From Ferrovibrio sp. (GTDB taxonomy: Bacteria; Pseudomonadota; Alphaproteobacteria; Ferrovibrionales; Ferrovibrionaceae), in contig NZ_JAHBYG010000025.1 in the NCBI RefSeq assembly GCF_019636075.1, forward strand, positions 1-56,943: DNA of 56,943 bases, given 5' to 3'. The notes under the pieces were generated by a model that worked only from the letters and a program-made list of their open reading frames with translations, was not told the origin of the DNA and ran no database searches. A program made the position numbers and the translations under genes. The stretch's first letter is position 1. Every line of letters starts with the position of its first letter. Of this stretch, positions 9,308-18,216 are shown piece after piece.

Positions 9308-9645
9308 CAATGATCCGAACGGTGCAGGATGCTGTCGGCCAGGCCGGTATTGTAGTCGTTGCCGGCTGCCGTCAGGGTTACGGCATGGGGAAAGGCCGGG
9401 TCGGCGATCAGGCCCTTGCGCTCCAGTGCCACCCATACCGCCTGATTGCTCAGCCCGGTGGCATCGCGCCCGCTTACCGTGGCGCTGCCGACATGGAAAT
9501 GATCGCCATGGGCATGCGGCAACCGGCCCAGCCGGAAGGCGCCGCCATCCAGCGGTTCGCCCACAACTTCACGCACCGCCTGTAGCAGGGTGAGTGTTTT
9601 CAATTGCAGCGGATTCAGCTTCAGCGGGTTGGTTTTTGGCGGCAT
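9307..9645 (-). CDS. Conserved small protein of unknown function coupled to threonine dehydratase
   Basis: A 112-residue product starting MPPKTNPLKLNPLQLKTLTLLQ from ATG 9645. An in-frame TTG at 9675 preceded by AGGGGGG is an alternative start. The N-terminal LKLNPLQLKTLTLLQ segment is helical, and the middle has a histidine-rich HAHGDHFHVG stretch that could bind a metal. The stop overlaps the start of the threonine dehydratase gene by one base, which supports a real, translated gene. I recall similar N-termini in alphaproteobacterial hypothetical proteins but cannot name a function. Confidence 0.65.
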   Translation of the reverse strand: MPPKTNPLKLNPLQLKTLTLLQAVREVVGEPLDGGAFRLGRLPHAHGDHFHVGSATVSGRDATGLSNQAVWVALERKGLIADPAFPHAVTLTAAGNDYNTGLADSILHRSDH

Positions 9646-9750
9646 GGCAAGGGTATCCAGAATCAAGGCCGGCAAGGGTTACCCCCCTGCGGCGGTGCCG
9701 TCAATGCCAAGCGGCTTTGCGGGCCAAGGTTTTACGGTTAGCATCGGGCC

Positions 9751-10257
9751 ATGTCCGACGCAGCTATCCCGCCTTTCTTTCAGGCCGAATTGCGGCCCCA
9801 CCGTTCGTTGGGGCGGCGCGGCTATTTCATCGTGATCGGGCTGGTGGCGGTGGTCAATCTCAGCGCCGGCGCGGCTTTCTGGCTGGCCGGGGCTTGGCCG
9901 GTTTTCGGTTTCGCCGGCCTGGAAGTGCTGCTGCTCTGGCTGGCCTTCCGGTATTCCTATGCCCAGGGCCGGGCGCGCGAATATGTCACCCTCGCCGATG
10001 ACAGCCTGATCGTGCGGCGGATCAGTGCGCGCGGGCAGGAAACCGCCATCAGTCTGCAACCCTATTGGGTGCGGGTGGAATGCGCCGGCGAGGATGAGGG
10101 CCATGCCCTCACGCTGTGGAGCCATGGCCGTGCCATACGGATCGGCGTGTTTCTCAGCCCGGAGGAAAGACTGCGCCTGGCCGATGCTTTGCAGGATGCG
10201 TTATGGCGCTGGCGGCAGCCGCCGGGCAGTGGCCTGCGGGAAGTGGAAACCGCGTAG
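9751..10257 (+). CDS. DUF2244 family membrane protein
   Basis: A 168-residue protein. After a polar start (FFQAELRPHRSL) come two transmembrane segments at about residues 27-49 and 52-70, then a soluble C-terminal half ending with a helix rich in Leu/Ala (SPEERLRLADALQDAL). The RPHRSLGRRG opening, the two-helix hairpin and the GVFLSPEER motif fit DUF2244, often found near cytochrome oxidase genes in other alphaproteobacteria. The function is unknown. It is divergent from the coupled ilvA pair and converges on the antiporter gene with 7 bases between the genes. Confidence 0.78.
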   Translation: MSDAAIPPFFQAELRPHRSLGRRGYFIVIGLVAVVNLSAGAAFWLAGAWPVFGFAGLEVLLLWLAFRYSYAQGRAREYVTLADDSLIVRRISARGQETAISLQPYWVRVECAGEDEGHALTLWSHGRAIRIGVFLSPEERLRLADALQDALWRWRQPPGSGLREVETA

Positions 10258-10264
10258 CCGGCGA

Positions 10265-12004
10265 TCACGCCGGCTTGGCATCGCCATCGGCTTCCGGTCG
10301 CAACCCGAAATCGGCGCCGAAGCTTTTCCGGAAGGCGGTTTCCAGCATGCCGCGGGCGATTTCACGCTCGCCCATCACCACCAGATTGGCACCGCGCTGG
10401 CGCAGGTAATCCACTTCCGCATCCTCATGCACGCGGGCAACGATTTCCAGGTTGGGGGCGGCCTTGCGCGCCTGTTCCACGATCTGGCCGGCTTCGAAGG
10501 CATTGGGGATGGCAACGAACAGCCAGCGCGCCGCCGGCATGTTGGACGCCGTGATCAGCGGCGCGGCTGCGGCGTTGCCCAGCAGTGCCTCGAAGCCATC
10601 CTTGCGGGCGGCCTCGGCCAGTTTCGGCCGCTCCTCGATCACCAGCAGCGGCATGTTTTCGGCATGCAGGCCGCGGGCAACCAGGCTGCCTACGCGGCCA
10701 TAGCCCACCAGCACGGCATGATCGGTCAATTCGGTGGGCGGGATTTCCTCCTCCTCTTCCTCGGGCTCAACTGCGGCCACCGGCTTGGCTTTTTCAAGCC
10801 GCTTGGTGAGCCGGTCCGAGGCATGGAAGACGAGGGGGTTCACCAATATCGAGAGGATGGCGCCGGTGATGATCAGGTCGCGGCCTTCGGGCGGCAACAC
10901 GCCCAGGCTCACGCCCAGGGCGGCCAGGATGAAGGAGAATTCGCCGATCTGCGCCAGGCTGGCCGAGATCGTCATGGCGGTGCCCATGGCATGGCGGAAG
11001 GCCAGCACGATCATCGCCGCCGCCACTGATTTGCCGATCACGATGATGAACACCGTGGCCAGCACCGGCAGCGGATCGCGCAGCAGGATGGTGGGATCGA
11101 ACAGCATGCCCACGGAAACGAAGAACAGCACCGCGAAGGCATCGCGCAGCGGCAGGGATTCCTCGGCCGCGCGGTGCGAAAGCTCGGATTCCGCCAGCAC
11201 CATGCCGGCGAAGAAGGCGCCCAGTGCGAACGACACGCCGAACAGCACGGCAGCGCCATAGGCCACGCCCAGCGCAATCGCCAGCACCGCCAGGCGGAAC
11301 AATTCGCGCGAGCCGGTATGGGCGATGTAATGCAGCAGCATCGGGATCACGCGGCGCCCCACCACCAGCATCAGCGCCACGAATGCAGCCACCTTGCCCA
11401 GCGTTATGCCCATGGCGGCAGCGAAATCCGTCATCGACACCGAGCCGCCGACTCCAGCCTCATCGCCATTGGCGCTTTTCAGCACGCCGGCCAGGGCCGG
11501 CAGCATCACCAGGGTTAGCACCATGGCCAGATCTTCCACGATCAGCCAGCCCACGGCGATGCGGCCGCGTTCGCTTTCCACCATGCGGCGCTCCTGCAGG
11601 GCACGCAGCAACACCACGGTGGAGGCAACCGACAATGCCAGGCCGAAAACCAGGCCGGCCCCAACGCCCCAGCCCAGCGCCCAGGCCAGGCCCATACCCA
11701 GCAGGGTTGCCACAGCGATCTGCGCCACGGCGCCGGGGATGGCGATGGCTTTCACCGACAGCAGGTCTTTCAGCGAAAAATGCATGCCGACGCCGAACAT
11801 CAGCAGGATCACGCCCAGTTCGGCCAATTCGTTGGCTAGGGCCTGATCGGCCACGAAGCCTGGGGTGAAGGGCCCCACCGCCACACCCGCCATCAAATAG
11901 CCCACCAGCGGCGAAATGCGCAGCCGTGCCGCTACGGCGCCCAGCAGAAAGGCCAGCACCAGACCAGCGACGATAGTGGCTATAAGGGGGGTGTGATGCG
12001 GCAT
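10265..12004 (-). CDS. Kef/YbaL-type cation:proton antiporter (CPA2) with TrkA-N domain
   Basis: A 579-residue inner-membrane antiporter. About 12 hydrophobic segments fill residues 1-395, with the conserved LISPLVGYLMAGVAVGP-like start and the acidic LAELGVILLMFGVGMHF segment of the CPA2 family. After a charged linker (EPEEEEEEIPPTE) a cytosolic Rossmann-type RCK/TrkA-N domain begins at HAVLVGYGRVGSLVA. It resembles YbaL/KefB more than NhaA. ATG 12004 is preceded by AGGAG at 10 bases; a TTG three codons upstream is less likely. The exchanged ion (K+ or Na+ for H+) is not decided by the sequence. Confidence 0.88.
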   Translation of the reverse strand: MPHHTPLIATIVAGLVLAFLLGAVAARLRISPLVGYLMAGVAVGPFTPGFVADQALANELAELGVILLMFGVGMHFSLKDLLSVKAIAIPGAVAQIAVATLLGMGLAWALGWGVGAGLVFGLALSVASTVVLLRALQERRMVESERGRIAVGWLIVEDLAMVLTLVMLPALAGVLKSANGDEAGVGGSVSMTDFAAAMGITLGKVAAFVALMLVVGRRVIPMLLHYIAHTGSRELFRLAVLAIALGVAYGAAVLFGVSFALGAFFAGMVLAESELSHRAAEESLPLRDAFAVLFFVSVGMLFDPTILLRDPLPVLATVFIIVIGKSVAAAMIVLAFRHAMGTAMTISASLAQIGEFSFILAALGVSLGVLPPEGRDLIITGAILSILVNPLVFHASDRLTKRLEKAKPVAAVEPEEEEEEIPPTELTDHAVLVGYGRVGSLVARGLHAENMPLLVIEERPKLAEAARKDGFEALLGNAAAAPLITASNMPAARWLFVAIPNAFEAGQIVEQARKAAPNLEIVARVHEDAEVDYLRQRGANLVVMGEREIARGMLETAFRKSFGADFGLRPEADGDAKPA

Positions 12005-12248
12005 CCGCTGCAATCTCCTGGCGCTGATTTGTCGGGAGGCAGCCGAAGCATACCGACGTTTAACGTAAGGCGCTCGGAGAGAATTTCAACAGCAAACCGG
12101 CAAAAATGGCCTCACTTTTTTGCCAAGCCGGCGCGTTCCGGGGGAATTGCATGGCCAAAGAATTGCGTAGATTGCGGTAGGATAGCGGCTGTGGTGTAGG
12201 TATCTGCGTTGTCTTGTCTGTCTTGCGTAATATCCGCTAGTTTGCAAC

Positions 12249-13358
12249 ATGCTGCGCCGCACCCGTCGCGAGATACTATCCGTTTTGCCCGCCTGTTTCG
12301 CGGTTACGGCGTTTGGCAATCATGCCGGGGCCGCGGCGCCGGCCAGCGGATTGCACAGCATGGCTGCCATACGGGGCCTGTTTTACGGCGCGGCCATTGC
12401 CACCCGGCATCTCAATGATCCAGCCTTCGTTGCCGCTCTGTTGCAGGAATGCGGCATGATCGTGAGCGAATGGGAGGCGCAATGGGCAGCGCTGGAGCCG
12501 GTTCGCGGCAAACCTGATTACACGGCCCTGGATCGTCTGGTGGAATTCGCGGCCAGCAACGGTCTGCTTTTCCGCGGCCATTCGGGCATCTGGTACAAGC
12601 GCGTGCCGGATTGGTTCGGTGCGATCAATGATCGGGCCGAGGCCGAACGGCTGATGCTGGAGCATGTGCAGGCCAAATTCAGCCGGTACCGCGGTCGGGT
12701 GCAGTCCTGGGATGTGCTGAACGAGGCCGTGGATCTTCGCTCCGGCCGGCCGGATGGTCTGCGCCGGGAAGTGCTGCTCGATAAATTCGGGCCAGGCTAC
12801 ATTGATCTGTTGTTCCATGCAGCGCGCGCGGCGGATCCGCAGGCGCTGCTCTGCTACAACGATTACGGCGTTGAATACGACACTCCCTGGCATGCCGGCC
12901 GGCGCGAGGCGATTCTGGCCCTGCTGCGTGGCTGCCGCAGCCGGGGCGTGCCGGTTGATGTGTTTGGCATTCAGGCGCATCTACGCATCGGTGCCCGCTT
13001 CAATGCCGATATCTGGGCGCGTTGGCTCGATGAGGTTGCCGGTCTCGGCATCAAGCTGATGATCACCGAGATCGATGTAACGGATGCCGCCGCGCCGGGC
13101 GATATTGCCGAGCGGGATCGCCAAGTGGCTGCCGAATACGAGCGCTTTCTGGCGCCGACTCTGAAAAACCCCGCCCTCATCGGTATGCTGGCCTGGGGGC
13201 TGTCGGATCGCTATAGCTGGATCGTGCGCGGCACCGAACCCTATCACAAACGGCCCGATGGCTTGCCGCCACGGCCCTTGCCGCTGGATGCCGATCTCAA
13301 GCGCAAGCCGGCCTGGCAGGCCATGGCGGATGCCGTTATCGCGGTGCCTAAGCGTTGA
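12249..13358 (+). CDS. GH10 endo-1,4-beta-xylanase-like glycosidase with Tat-like signal
   Basis: A 369-residue glycoside hydrolase family 10 protein. WDVLNEAVD holds the acid/base Glu159 and ITEIDV the nucleophile Glu274. GIQAH, RGHSGIW and MLAWGLSD correspond to other conserved GH10 segments. The N-terminus has TRREIL followed by a hydrophobic stretch and an AGAAAPA cleavage-like region, which resembles a twin-arginine signal for export. Two usual substrate-site residues differ: the family Lys of the ENxMKW segment appears as Gln (SEWEAQW) and the His of the W-H pair is Tyr (WYKR). No other carbohydrate-degrading gene is near. The stop overlaps dapB by 11 bases, convergent. Confidence 0.85.
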   Translation: MLRRTRREILSVLPACFAVTAFGNHAGAAAPASGLHSMAAIRGLFYGAAIATRHLNDPAFVAALLQECGMIVSEWEAQWAALEPVRGKPDYTALDRLVEFAASNGLLFRGHSGIWYKRVPDWFGAINDRAEAERLMLEHVQAKFSRYRGRVQSWDVLNEAVDLRSGRPDGLRREVLLDKFGPGYIDLLFHAARAADPQALLCYNDYGVEYDTPWHAGRREAILALLRGCRSRGVPVDVFGIQAHLRIGARFNADIWARWLDEVAGLGIKLMITEIDVTDAAAPGDIAERDRQVAAEYERFLAPTLKNPALIGMLAWGLSDRYSWIVRGTEPYHKRPDGLPPRPLPLDADLKRKPAWQAMADAVIAVPKR

Positions 13359-14166
13359 GGCCGAGCACGTCGTCCATGCTGTAGAGGCCTGGCGCCTTGC
13401 CGCGCGTCCACAAGGCCGCGCGCACCGCGCCGCGTGCGAAGATGCTGCGGTCGGTGGCCTTGTGGGTGATTTCGATCCGCTCGTTATCGGCGGCGAAGAT
13501 CACCGTATGCTCGCCGGCCACATTGCCGCCGCGCAGGGCCGCGAAGCCGATATCGCCCCTCTTGCGCGCACCGGTTATGCCGTCGCGGCCCGAATCGGTC
13601 ACATCCTTCAACGCTACGCCGCGCCCCTTGGCGGCGCGTTCGCCGAATAGGATCGCGGTGCCGCTGGGGGCATCCACCTTCATGCGGTGATGCATCTCCA
13701 CGATCTCGATATCCCAATCATCACCCAACGTGGCGGCCACCTGACGCACCAGGCCGGCCACGATGTTCACGCCCAGGCTCATGTTGAAGCCCTGCACGAT
13801 GGTGCAATGGCGCGCGGCCTTGTTGAGTTCCTCGAAATGGCGGTCTTCCAGCCCGGTCATGCCCACCACATAGGCGGTCTTGGCCTGGGCGGCCAGCGCC
13901 GCATGATGGGGCAGGGCGGCGGGTACGCTGAAATCGATCACGGCGTCGCATTCGGCAAACAGCCTGGCGGGGTCTTCCAGGATCGCCAGTCCACTCGGCG
14001 GCAAGCCGGCGATAACGGCGGGATCCTGCCCCAGCAAGGCCGAGCCGGCGCGTTCGGTGCCGCCGGCCAGTTCGGCAGCGGCGCCGGCATCCTGCACGGC
14101 GCGCACCAGGGCCTGGCCCATGCGGCCGCCAATACCAACGATGCCGATGCGTGTGTTGTCCGTCAT
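13348..14166 (-). CDS. dapB: 4-hydroxy-tetrahydrodipicolinate reductase
   Basis: DapB reduces 4-hydroxy-tetrahydrodipicolinate with NAD(P)H in the lysine and diaminopimelate pathway. The 272-residue product has the GIVGIGGRMGQ cofactor loop, the VIDFSVPAAL segment, and the signature VEMHHRMKVDAPSGTA with the catalytic His pair and Lys near residues 160-172. Length is normal. It lies 66 bases downstream of dnaJ on the same strand, an arrangement seen in many alphaproteobacteria, and may be cotranscribed with the chaperone genes. Confidence 0.94.
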   Translation of the reverse strand: MTDNTRIGIVGIGGRMGQALVRAVQDAGAAAELAGGTERAGSALLGQDPAVIAGLPPSGLAILEDPARLFAECDAVIDFSVPAALPHHAALAAQAKTAYVVGMTGLEDRHFEELNKAARHCTIVQGFNMSLGVNIVAGLVRQVAATLGDDWDIEIVEMHHRMKVDAPSGTAILFGERAAKGRGVALKDVTDSGRDGITGARKRGDIGFAALRGGNVAGEHTVIFAADNERIEITHKATDRSIFARGAVRAALWTRGKAPGLYSMDDVLGLNA

Positions 14167-14232
14167 AAGGGCCTCCCGCTCAATCCAGGGTCTGGTTTCG
14201 CAGAGCCGGCCAGGAAGGTCAATGCCGAAGGG

Positions 14233-15393
14233 TCAATCGCCCTTGCCGCCCAGCATCTCCTTCACCTTGGCGAAGAAGCCGCTGCTTTCCGGGCTGGTGG
14301 CCTCGGCGTCGATCTGGGCGAATTCTTCCAGCAGCTCGCGCTGGCGCTTGGTCAGCTTGGCCGGGGTTTCCACCATCACCTGGATATAGAGATCGCCGGG
14401 GCCGGAGCCGCGGCCCTGCTGGGCCAGGCTGGGCATGCCCTTGCCGCGCAGGCGGAATTGCTTGCCGGTTTGGGTGCCTTCGGGAATCGTGATGCGGGCC
14501 TTGCCGCCATCCAGCGTGGGCACTTCCACAATGCCGCCCAGCGCCGCCGATGCCATCGAGATCGGCACCTGGCATTGCAGATGCTGGCCTTCGCGGCGGA
14601 AAATCCGGTGCGGAGACACGCTCAGGAAAACATACAGATCGCCTGGCGGGCCGCCGCGTATGCCGGCCTCGCCCTCGCCGGTGAGGCGGATGCGGTTGCC
14701 TTCATCCACGCCGGGCGGGATATCCACCGATAGCGTCTTGTCCTTATGCACGCGGCCGGCGCCGCCGCAGATCTTGCAAGGGCGTTCGATCACCCGTCCG
14801 GCACCGCCGCAGGTGGGGCAGGCGCGTTCGATGGTGAAGAAGCCCTGGCTGGCGCGTACTTTGCCCATGCCGTTGCAGGTGCTGCAGGTGACCGGCTGCG
14901 AACCGGCTTCGCCGCCCGAGCCATCGCAGGCCTCGCAGGTGGCCGAGGTGGGCACGCGGATCTGCACGGTCTTGCCGCGGAAGGCGTCTTCCAGGCTGAT
15001 TTCGAGATTGTAGCGCAGATCGGAGCCGCGATTGGCACTTTGGCCGCCGCCGCGCCGACCGCCGCCGCCCATGAATTCGCCGAACAGGTCGTCGAAAATA
15101 TCCGAGAAGCTGCCGAAGTCGAAACCGGCGCCGCCGCCCGCGCCGCCGCGCTGGCCCATGCCCTGCTCGAAAGCGGCATGGCCGTATTGATCGTAGGCGG
15201 CGCGCTTCTGATCGTCCTTCAGAACGTCGTAGGCTTCGTTCAGTTCCTTGAACTTATGCTCGGCCCCGGCATCGTCTGGATTGCGATCGGGATGGTATTG
15301 CATGGCGAGCTTACGAAAAGCCCGCTTCAATTCATCCGCGCCGGCATCGCGGCCAACACCGAGAATCTCGTAGTAATCGCGCTTCGTCGCCAT
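14233..15393 (-). CDS. dnaJ: Chaperone DnaJ
   Basis: A 386-residue type I Hsp40 that delivers substrates to DnaK and stimulates its ATPase. The J domain begins [14 protein letters not shown] with the HPD tripeptide in [10 protein letters not shown] Gly/Phe-rich linker covers about residues 75-120. Four zinc-binding repeats follow ([32 protein letters not shown]) and then the substrate-binding C-terminal beta domains. It lies 73 bases downstream of dnaK on the same strand, with a strong stem-loop in the gap. Confidence 0.96.
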   Translation of the reverse strand: MATKRDYYEILGVGRDAGADELKRAFRKLAMQYHPDRNPDDAGAEHKFKELNEAYDVLKDDQKRAAYDQYGHAAFEQGMGQRGGAGGGAGFDFGSFSDIFDDLFGEFMGGGGRRGGGQSANRGSDLRYNLEISLEDAFRGKTVQIRVPTSATCEACDGSGGEAGSQPVTCSTCNGMGKVRASQGFFTIERACPTCGGAGRVIERPCKICGGAGRVHKDKTLSVDIPPGVDEGNRIRLTGEGEAGIRGGPPGDLYVFLSVSPHRIFRREGQHLQCQVPISMASAALGGIVEVPTLDGGKARITIPEGTQTGKQFRLRGKGMPSLAQQGRGSGPGDLYIQVMVETPAKLTKRQRELLEEFAQIDAEATSPESSGFFAKVKEMLGGKGD

Positions 15394-15418
15394 GTTCCGA
15401 CACCCCGCCCGATATGCA

Positions 15419-15445
15419 ACCGGGCGCCGTCATCCGGCGCCCGGT
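15419..15445 (-). terminator. Stem-loop between dnaK and dnaJ
   Basis: A perfect 11-bp stem, ACCGGGCGCCG at 15419-15429 and CGGCGCCCGGT at 15435-15445, with a 5-base loop. On the minus strand it lies 22 bases after the dnaK stop. No T-run follows, so it is more likely to stabilise the dnaK mRNA or to end only part of transcription than to be a full rho-independent terminator. Either would give more DnaK than DnaJ. Confidence 0.55.
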
Positions 15446-15466
15446 CCATCGGCTTTTCGCTTGCGC

Positions 15467-17392
15467 TTACTTCTTTTTCTTGTCGTCTTTCACTTCCTCG
15501 AAGTCGGCATCCACGATGCCGTCATCGGGCTTGCTGCCGGCTTGGCCCTGGTCGGCCTGCGGGGCTTCGCCTTCGGGCTGTTCGCCTTGCGCCTTGTACA
15601 GCGCCTCGCCAAGCTTCATCGAAGCCTGGGCCAGCTTCTGCGACAGGCTCTTCATGCCTTCCGCATCATTGGCCTCGATCGCCTTTTTCAACTCGGCGAT
15701 GGCGGCTTCGGTTTCGGCCTTGTCGGCCGCCGGAGCCTTGTCGCCCAGATCGGCAATCGTGCGCTCGGTGGTATGGATCAGCGATTCCGCCTGGTTCTTC
15801 ACCTCGGCGGATTCACGCCGCGCCTTGTCCTCGGCGGCATGCTCCTCGGCATCGCGGACCATCTTCTTGATGTCCTCTTCCGAGAGGCCGCCGGAGGCCT
15901 GGATGCGGATCTGCTGCTCCTTGCCGGTGCCCTTGTCCTTCGCCGAGACATGCACGATGCCGTTGGCGTCGATATCGAAGGTCACTTCGATCTGCGGCAC
16001 GCCGCGCGGGGCGGACGGGATACCCATCAGGTCGAACTGGCCGAGCAGTTTGTTGTCGGCTGCCATCTCGCGCTCGCCCTGGAACACCCGGATCGTCACG
16101 GCGCTCTGGTTGTCCTCGGCGGTGGAGAAGACCTGGCTCTTCTTGGTCGGGATGGTGGTGTTGCGTTCGATCAGCTTGGTGAACACACCGCCCAGGGTTT
16201 CGATGCCGAGGCTCAGCGGGGTCACGTCGAGCAGCAGCACGTCCTTCACGTCGCCCTGCAGCACGCCGGCCTGGATGGCGGCGCCGATGGCCACCACTTC
16301 GTCCGGGTTCACGCCCTTATGCGGCTCGCGACCGAACAGGTTCTTCACCACCTCGATCACCTTGGGCATGCGGGTCATGCCGCCCACCAGCACCACTTCG
16401 TCGATATCGCCGGCCGACAGTGCGGCATCCTTGAGCGCCTTCTTGCAGGGCTCGACGGAACGCTGGATCAGGTCGTCGACCAAAGCTTCCAGCTTCGCGC
16501 GGGTCAGCTTCATCACCAGATGCTTGGGGCCCGACTGGTCGGCGGTGATGAAGGGCAGGTTGATCTCGGTCTGCTGCGAGGACGACAGCTCGATCTTCGC
16601 CTTCTCGGCCGCTTCCTTCAGGCGCTGCAAGGCCAGGCGGTCGTTGCGCAGGTCGATGCCGTTCTCTTTCTTGAACTCGTCTGCCAGGTATTCAACGATA
16701 CGCAGATCGAAGTCTTCGCCACCCAGGAAGGTGTCGCCATTGGTGGAGCGCACTTCGAACACGCCGTCGCCGATTTCCAGGATCGACACGTCGAAGGTGC
16801 CGCCGCCCAAATCGTAGACCGCGATCTTCTTGCCGTCGGCCTGCTTGTCCAGGCCATAGGCCAGGGCGGCAGCGGTCGGTTCGTTGATGATGCGCAGCAC
16901 TTCCAGGCCGGCGATGCGGCCGGCATCCTTGGTGGCCTGGCGCTGGGCATCGTTGAAATAGGCCGGCACGGTGATGACCGCCTGGGTCACCTTTTCGCCC
17001 AGGAAGGCTTCGGCGGTTTCCTTCATCTTCTGCAGGATGAAGGCCGAAACCTGGCTGGGGCTGTATTTCTTGCCTTCGGTTTCCACCCAGGCATCGCCGT
17101 TATCGCCGGCCACCACCTTGTAGGGGACCATCTTGGCGAAACGGCCGGCGGCGTCGTCGCGGAACTGGCGGCCGATCAGGCGCTTCACCGCGAACAGGGT
17201 GTTTTCCGGGTTGGTGACGGCCTGCCGCTTGGCGGGCTGGCCGATCAGGCGCTCACCATCCTTGGTGAAGGCCACCATCGAGGGGGTGGTGCGGGCGCCT
17301 TCCGCATTCTCGACCACCTTCGGGGCTTTCCCGTCCATGATCGCAATGCACGAATTGGTCGTGCCCAGGTCGATGCCGATTACTTTGGCCAT
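15467..17392 (-). CDS. dnaK: Chaperone DnaK (Hsp70)
   Basis: A 641-residue Hsp70. It starts [15 protein letters not shown], and the phosphate loops [14 protein letters not shown] and [10 protein letters not shown], the interdomain [16 protein letters not shown] linker and the NTTIP segment of the substrate domain are all present. The C-terminal tail is acidic with a terminal KKKK. ATG 17392 is preceded by AGGAG at 9 bases. In-frame codons upstream carry no homology and were not used. It leads the dnaK-dnaJ-dapB gene order. GrpE, its nucleotide exchange factor, and HrcA lie 2-4 kb away on the same strand. Confidence 0.97.
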   Translation of the reverse strand: MAKVIGIDLGTTNSCIAIMDGKAPKVVENAEGARTTPSMVAFTKDGERLIGQPAKRQAVTNPENTLFAVKRLIGRQFRDDAAGRFAKMVPYKVVAGDNGDAWVETEGKKYSPSQVSAFILQKMKETAEAFLGEKVTQAVITVPAYFNDAQRQATKDAGRIAGLEVLRIINEPTAAALAYGLDKQADGKKIAVYDLGGGTFDVSILEIGDGVFEVRSTNGDTFLGGEDFDLRIVEYLADEFKKENGIDLRNDRLALQRLKEAAEKAKIELSSSQQTEINLPFITADQSGPKHLVMKLTRAKLEALVDDLIQRSVEPCKKALKDAALSAGDIDEVVLVGGMTRMPKVIEVVKNLFGREPHKGVNPDEVVAIGAAIQAGVLQGDVKDVLLLDVTPLSLGIETLGGVFTKLIERNTTIPTKKSQVFSTAEDNQSAVTIRVFQGEREMAADNKLLGQFDLMGIPSAPRGVPQIEVTFDIDANGIVHVSAKDKGTGKEQQIRIQASGGLSEEDIKKMVRDAEEHAAEDKARRESAEVKNQAESLIHTTERTIADLGDKAPAADKAETEAAIAELKKAIEANDAEGMKSLSQKLAQASMKLGEALYKAQGEQPEGEAPQADQGQAGSKPDDGIVDADFEEVKDDKKKK

Positions 17393-17491
17393 GATATACG
17401 CTCCTATTGCAGGCAGTCCGGCGGGCCTCTTATTGCATGAGCACCGGGCCGAACCCCTTTCGGTTTTGGCTTCGACGGGTATGTAAGAGTG

Positions 17492-17521
17492 CCATACGGG
17501 CGCCGCAACGCCTCGGCTCAA
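17492..17521 (-). promoter_or_regulatory. Candidate heat-shock (RpoH-type) promoter of dnaK
   Basis: On the minus strand, TTGAGC (17516-17521) is followed after 15 bases by CCCGTATGG (17492-17500). This resembles the sigma-32 pattern CTTGAA with a CCCATnT-like -10 box, and lies about 100 bases before the dnaK start. No CIRCE inverted repeat is present here. The match is partial and the call is inference. Confidence 0.3.
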
Positions 17522-17595
17522 AAAAATGTTACTTTTGGAGGCGAGTCGGGGTCTGGGCGGCCCGGAATCGTCTAAAACCGACCTTGAGGGGCTAC

Positions 17596-18216
17596 GTGAG
17601 CAGCGGTTTCAGGCTTTTCCCCGGCTATCTCGACCCGGCCGCCCAGCAGGCGCTGGCCGCCGAGATTGCCGCCCTGCTGCGGGAGGCACCGCTTTACCAG
17701 GCCCGCATGCCCAAGACCGGCAAACCGCTTTCCGTGCTGATGAGCAATGCCGGCCCGCTGGGCTGGTATTCCGATGCCCAGGGCGGTTACCGCTATGTGA
17801 CCAGCCACCCCGAAACCGGGCGGCCCTGGCCGGCGATTCCAGCCAGCTTGCGGCAGGCCTGGGGCGATCTTGCCGGCGACTACCGGGCCGAACCCGAATG
17901 CTGCCTGATCAACCTGTACCGTGGTCAGGCCCGGATGGGTTTGCATCAGGACCGCGACGAGGCGGATTTCACGGCACCGGTGGTGTCGCTTTCGTTGGGC
18001 GATACCGGGTTGTTCCGGCTTGGCGGCGCCACGCGCCAGGCAGCGACGCGCTCGTTCAGGCTGGCTTCGGGCGATGCCATGGTGCTGGCGGGGGCAGACC
18101 GGTTGGCCTTTCATGGCATCGACCGGATTCAGCCCGGCAGCAGCCGGCTGCTGGATGGCATTTTCGAAGGCGGCGGGCGGCTGAACCTGACGCTCAGGCG
18201 GGTGACGAAACCCTGA
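17596..18216 (+). CDS. alkB: Alpha-ketoglutarate-dependent DNA repair dioxygenase AlkB
   Basis: An Fe(II)/2-oxoglutarate dioxygenase of 206 residues that removes alkyl groups from DNA bases such as 1-methyladenine and 3-methylcytosine by oxidation. Iron ligands are visible in LHQDRDE (H-x-D) and FHGIDRI, and the 2-oxoglutarate-binding Arg is in the C-terminal [22 protein letters not shown] matches AlkB closely. I chose GTG 17596, five bases after GAGGGG, giving [11 protein letters not shown], a normal family start; upstream in-frame codons overlap the dnaK promoter. It is divergent from dnaK and overlaps the kinase gene stop by 23 bases. Confidence 0.92.
   Translation: MSSGFRLFPGYLDPAAQQALAAEIAALLREAPLYQARMPKTGKPLSVLMSNAGPLGWYSDAQGGYRYVTSHPETGRPWPAIPASLRQAWGDLAGDYRAEPECCLINLYRGQARMGLHQDRDEADFTAPVVSLSLGDTGLFRLGGATRQAATRSFRLASGDAMVLAGADRLAFHGIDRIQPGSSRLLDGIFEGGGRLNLTLRRVTKP

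Noticed and set aside
17484..17500. CIRCE element upstream of dnaK
   Set aside because: Only one half (GGCACTC on the minus strand) resembles CIRCE; the matching GAGTGC half nine bases further is absent.
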